Assembly: GCF_030845195.1 (NCBI RefSeq)
Contig: NZ_CP132543.1
Coordinates: 3,613,501-3,677,500, forward strand
Direction of reading: 5' to 3'
Length of the DNA: 64,000 bases
Origin: Sanyastnella coralliicola
Lineage (GTDB): Bacteria > Bacteroidota > Bacteroidia > Flavobacteriales_D > Sanyastnellaceae
Shown here piece after piece: positions 62,506 through 64,000 of this stretch. A program made the translations under genes and the position numbers. Position 1 is the stretch's first letter. Every line of letters starts with the position of its first letter. The notes under the pieces are model-generated. The model saw nothing but the letters and a program-made list of their open reading frames with translations. It searched no databases and was not told the DNA's origin.

Positions 62506-64000
62506 ATGGAGAACATCCGCAATTTCTGCATTATCGCTCATATTGACCACGGTAAGAGTACCCTGGCCGACCGATTACTTCAAGTAACCGGAACAATCAG
62601 CGAACGTCAACTGCAAGAGCAGACCCTTGATGATATGGATCTCGAGCGCGAGCGCGGGATCACAATCAAGAGTCATGCGATTCAGATGAACTATAAAAAA
62701 GACGGCGTAAACTACGTCTTCAACTTGATCGACACCCCAGGGCACGTTGACTTCTCGTATGAGGTGTCACGCTCGATTGCCGCGTGTGAAGGAGCCCTAC
62801 TTATTGTAGATGCTTCACAAGGAATTGAAGCCCAAACGATATCCAATCTTTACCTAGCCATCGAACACGATTTGGAGATTATTCCGATCCTGAACAAGAT
62901 GGACCTTCCTTCTGCTGACCCAGAAATGGTGACTGACCAGATCGTTGACCTTATCGGTTGTGATCCGGAAGACGTGATTCCAGCGAGTGGTAAGACAGGA
63001 CTAGGAGTAGAGAATATCCTCGACGCTATTGTGGCGCGTGTTCCTGCCCCAAAAGGTGATGTGGAAGCGCCGTTGCAAGCGATGATCTTTGACTCGGTGT
63101 TCAACTCATTTCGTGGAATCATCGCTTACTACCGCATCTTGAATGGAAAGATCAAGAAAGGTGATCGTGTGAAATTCATGAACACTGACCGCGAGTACGA
63201 TGCCGATGAGATTGGTGTACTTGGCCTTGACCTCATCCCAAGAAAAGACTTGAGTGCAGGTGATGTTGGATACATCATCTCTGGAATCAAGAACGCAAAA
63301 GAGGTGAAGGTGGGAGATACCTTAACCTTGAAGAGCGATCCTTGTAGCGAAGCGGTGAAAGGATTCGAGGATGTGAAGCCAATGGTATTCGCCGGAATCT
63401 ATCCTGTAGACACGGAAGACTACGAAGAGCTTCGTTACTCCATGGAGAAACTTCAGCTCAATGATGCCTCTTTGGTGTTTGAACCTGAAAGCTCAGCAGC
63501 GCTTGGGTTTGGTTTCCGATGTGGGTTCCTCGGAATGCTCCACATGGAGATTATTCAAGAGCGTCTCGAACGTGAGTTCAACATGACCGTGATCACTACC
63601 GTGCCTAACGTATCGTATCAAGCGAAAAACAAAGACGGGGCGGAGTACATGATCAACAACCCGAGTGATATGCCTGACCCATCAAAGCTTGATTGGGTGA
63701 AGGAACCATACATCACGGCACAGATCATTACGAAGTCAGATTACGTAGGAGCTGTGATGACCCTTTGTATTGAGAAGCGAGGCATCTTGAAGAATCAAGT
63801 GTACTTGACTGCTGATCGTGTTGAGCTCTCATTCGATATGCCGCTTGGAGAAGTGGTATTCGACTTCTACGATAAACTCAAATCAGTTTCTCGTGGGTAC
63901 GCCAGCTTCGATTACTTCGCAGCGGATTACCGCGAGTCGAGCTTGGTGAAACTTGATATTCTCCTCAACGGAGATCAAGTAGATGCCCTTTCAGCACTAA
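62506..64000 (+). CDS. lepA: Elongation factor 4 (LepA), 5' part
   Basis: About 498 codons are present; the reading frame is open to the window edge, so the last about 100 residues are missing. Ribosome-binding GTPase that affects elongation and initiation. Seen: N-terminal [20 protein letters not shown] (the G1 loop AHIDHGKST), RGITIKSH (G2), [12 protein letters not shown] (G3), NKMDLP (G4), and the LepA domains after it, including [21 protein letters not shown], the typical EF4 motif. Start fixed by the conserved [19 protein letters not shown]. Divergent from the ECF sigma gene. Confidence 0.97.
   Translation, partial: MENIRNFCIIAHIDHGKSTLADRLLQVTGTISERQLQEQTLDDMDLERERGITIKSHAIQMNYKKDGVNYVFNLIDTPGHVDFSYEVSRSIAACEGALLIVDASQGIEAQTISNLYLAIEHDLEIIPILNKMDLPSADPEMVTDQIVDLIGCDPEDVIPASGKTGLGVENILDAIVARVPAPKGDVEAPLQAMIFDSVFNSFRGIIAYYRILNGKIKKGDRVKFMNTDREYDADEIGVLGLDLIPRKDLSAGDVGYIISGIKNAKEVKVGDTLTLKSDPCSEAVKGFEDVKPMVFAGIYPVDTEDYEELRYSMEKLQLNDASLVFEPESSAALGFGFRCGFLGMLHMEIIQERLEREFNMTVITTVPNVSYQAKNKDGAEYMINNPSDMPDPSKLDWVKEPYITAQIITKSDYVGAVMTLCIEKRGILKNQVYLTADRVELSFDMPLGEVVFDFYDKLKSVSRGYASFDYFAADYRESSLVKLDILLNGDQVDALSAL

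Overview
The window looks like a chromosomal segment of a free-living, probably marine, member of the Bacteroidota (Flavobacteriales, Cryomorphaceae/Schleiferiaceae-like). This rests on several type IX secretion (T9SS) cargo proteins with type A or CHU_C/type B C-terminal domains, two PorP/SprF proteins, a giant SprB-repeat adhesin, the Bacteroidota -7 promoter element TAnnTTTG in front of many genes, and the gene order DUF4175 - RsbW-like ATPase - ybeY - mnmG. No species is claimed. I see no phage, transposase or CRISPR array.

Layout. 1-2036: M23 peptidase, PfkB sugar kinase, tRNA-Asn with promoter and terminator. 2037-7600: accessory region with six tandem paralogous small lipoproteins (two operons) and a Cys-rich secreted protein, embedded in a family of composite hairpin repeats (REP-like). 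7596-19440: one long minus-strand run of seven tightly packed genes: MORN/YwqK-repeat protein, eight-PAS histidine kinase, LytTR response regulator, transglutaminase-7TM membrane protein, RimK-like ATP-grasp ligase, TPR protein and outer-membrane barrel. 19926-25238: rpiB, M28 peptidase, TlpA-like lipoprotein pair, ALDH7-type dehydrogenase. 25424-27335: three parS-like sites around mnmG, suggesting origin proximity. 27343-31550: ybeY, anti-sigma-like ATPase, DUF4175. 31654-36842: two divergent T9SS cargo proteins. 36943-42716: DUF502, EamA transporter, hemW, M1 peptidase, biotin carrier. 42848-53342: two consecutive cargo + PorP/SprF pairs, the second with a 2538-residue SprB-repeat protein. 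53329-56999: small zinc protein, MmcQ/YjbR protein, an acidic protein carrying in-frame palindromes, rsmI, radA. 57065-62365: ECF sigma factor, a membrane anti-sigma-like protein that ends in a CHU_C domain, and a large nidogen-like T9SS cargo protein. 62506-64000: lepA, cut by the window end.

The strongest unexplained signals are: (1) an oriented 13-mer, TTCCGCGCTAGCG, present exactly seven times (plus a 12-of-13 copy and several near copies) in unrelated coding regions and different reading frames, reminiscent of uptake, Chi or HIP1-type iterated motifs; (2) the seven-gene operon coupling a two-component system to a transglutaminase-7TM protein and an ATP-grasp ligase; (3) the lipoprotein array with a conserved core, variable middle and conserved tail, whose two operons have nearly identical upstream regions; and (4) the parS cluster at mnmG. 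All functional assignments come from reading motifs by eye; no database search was run.
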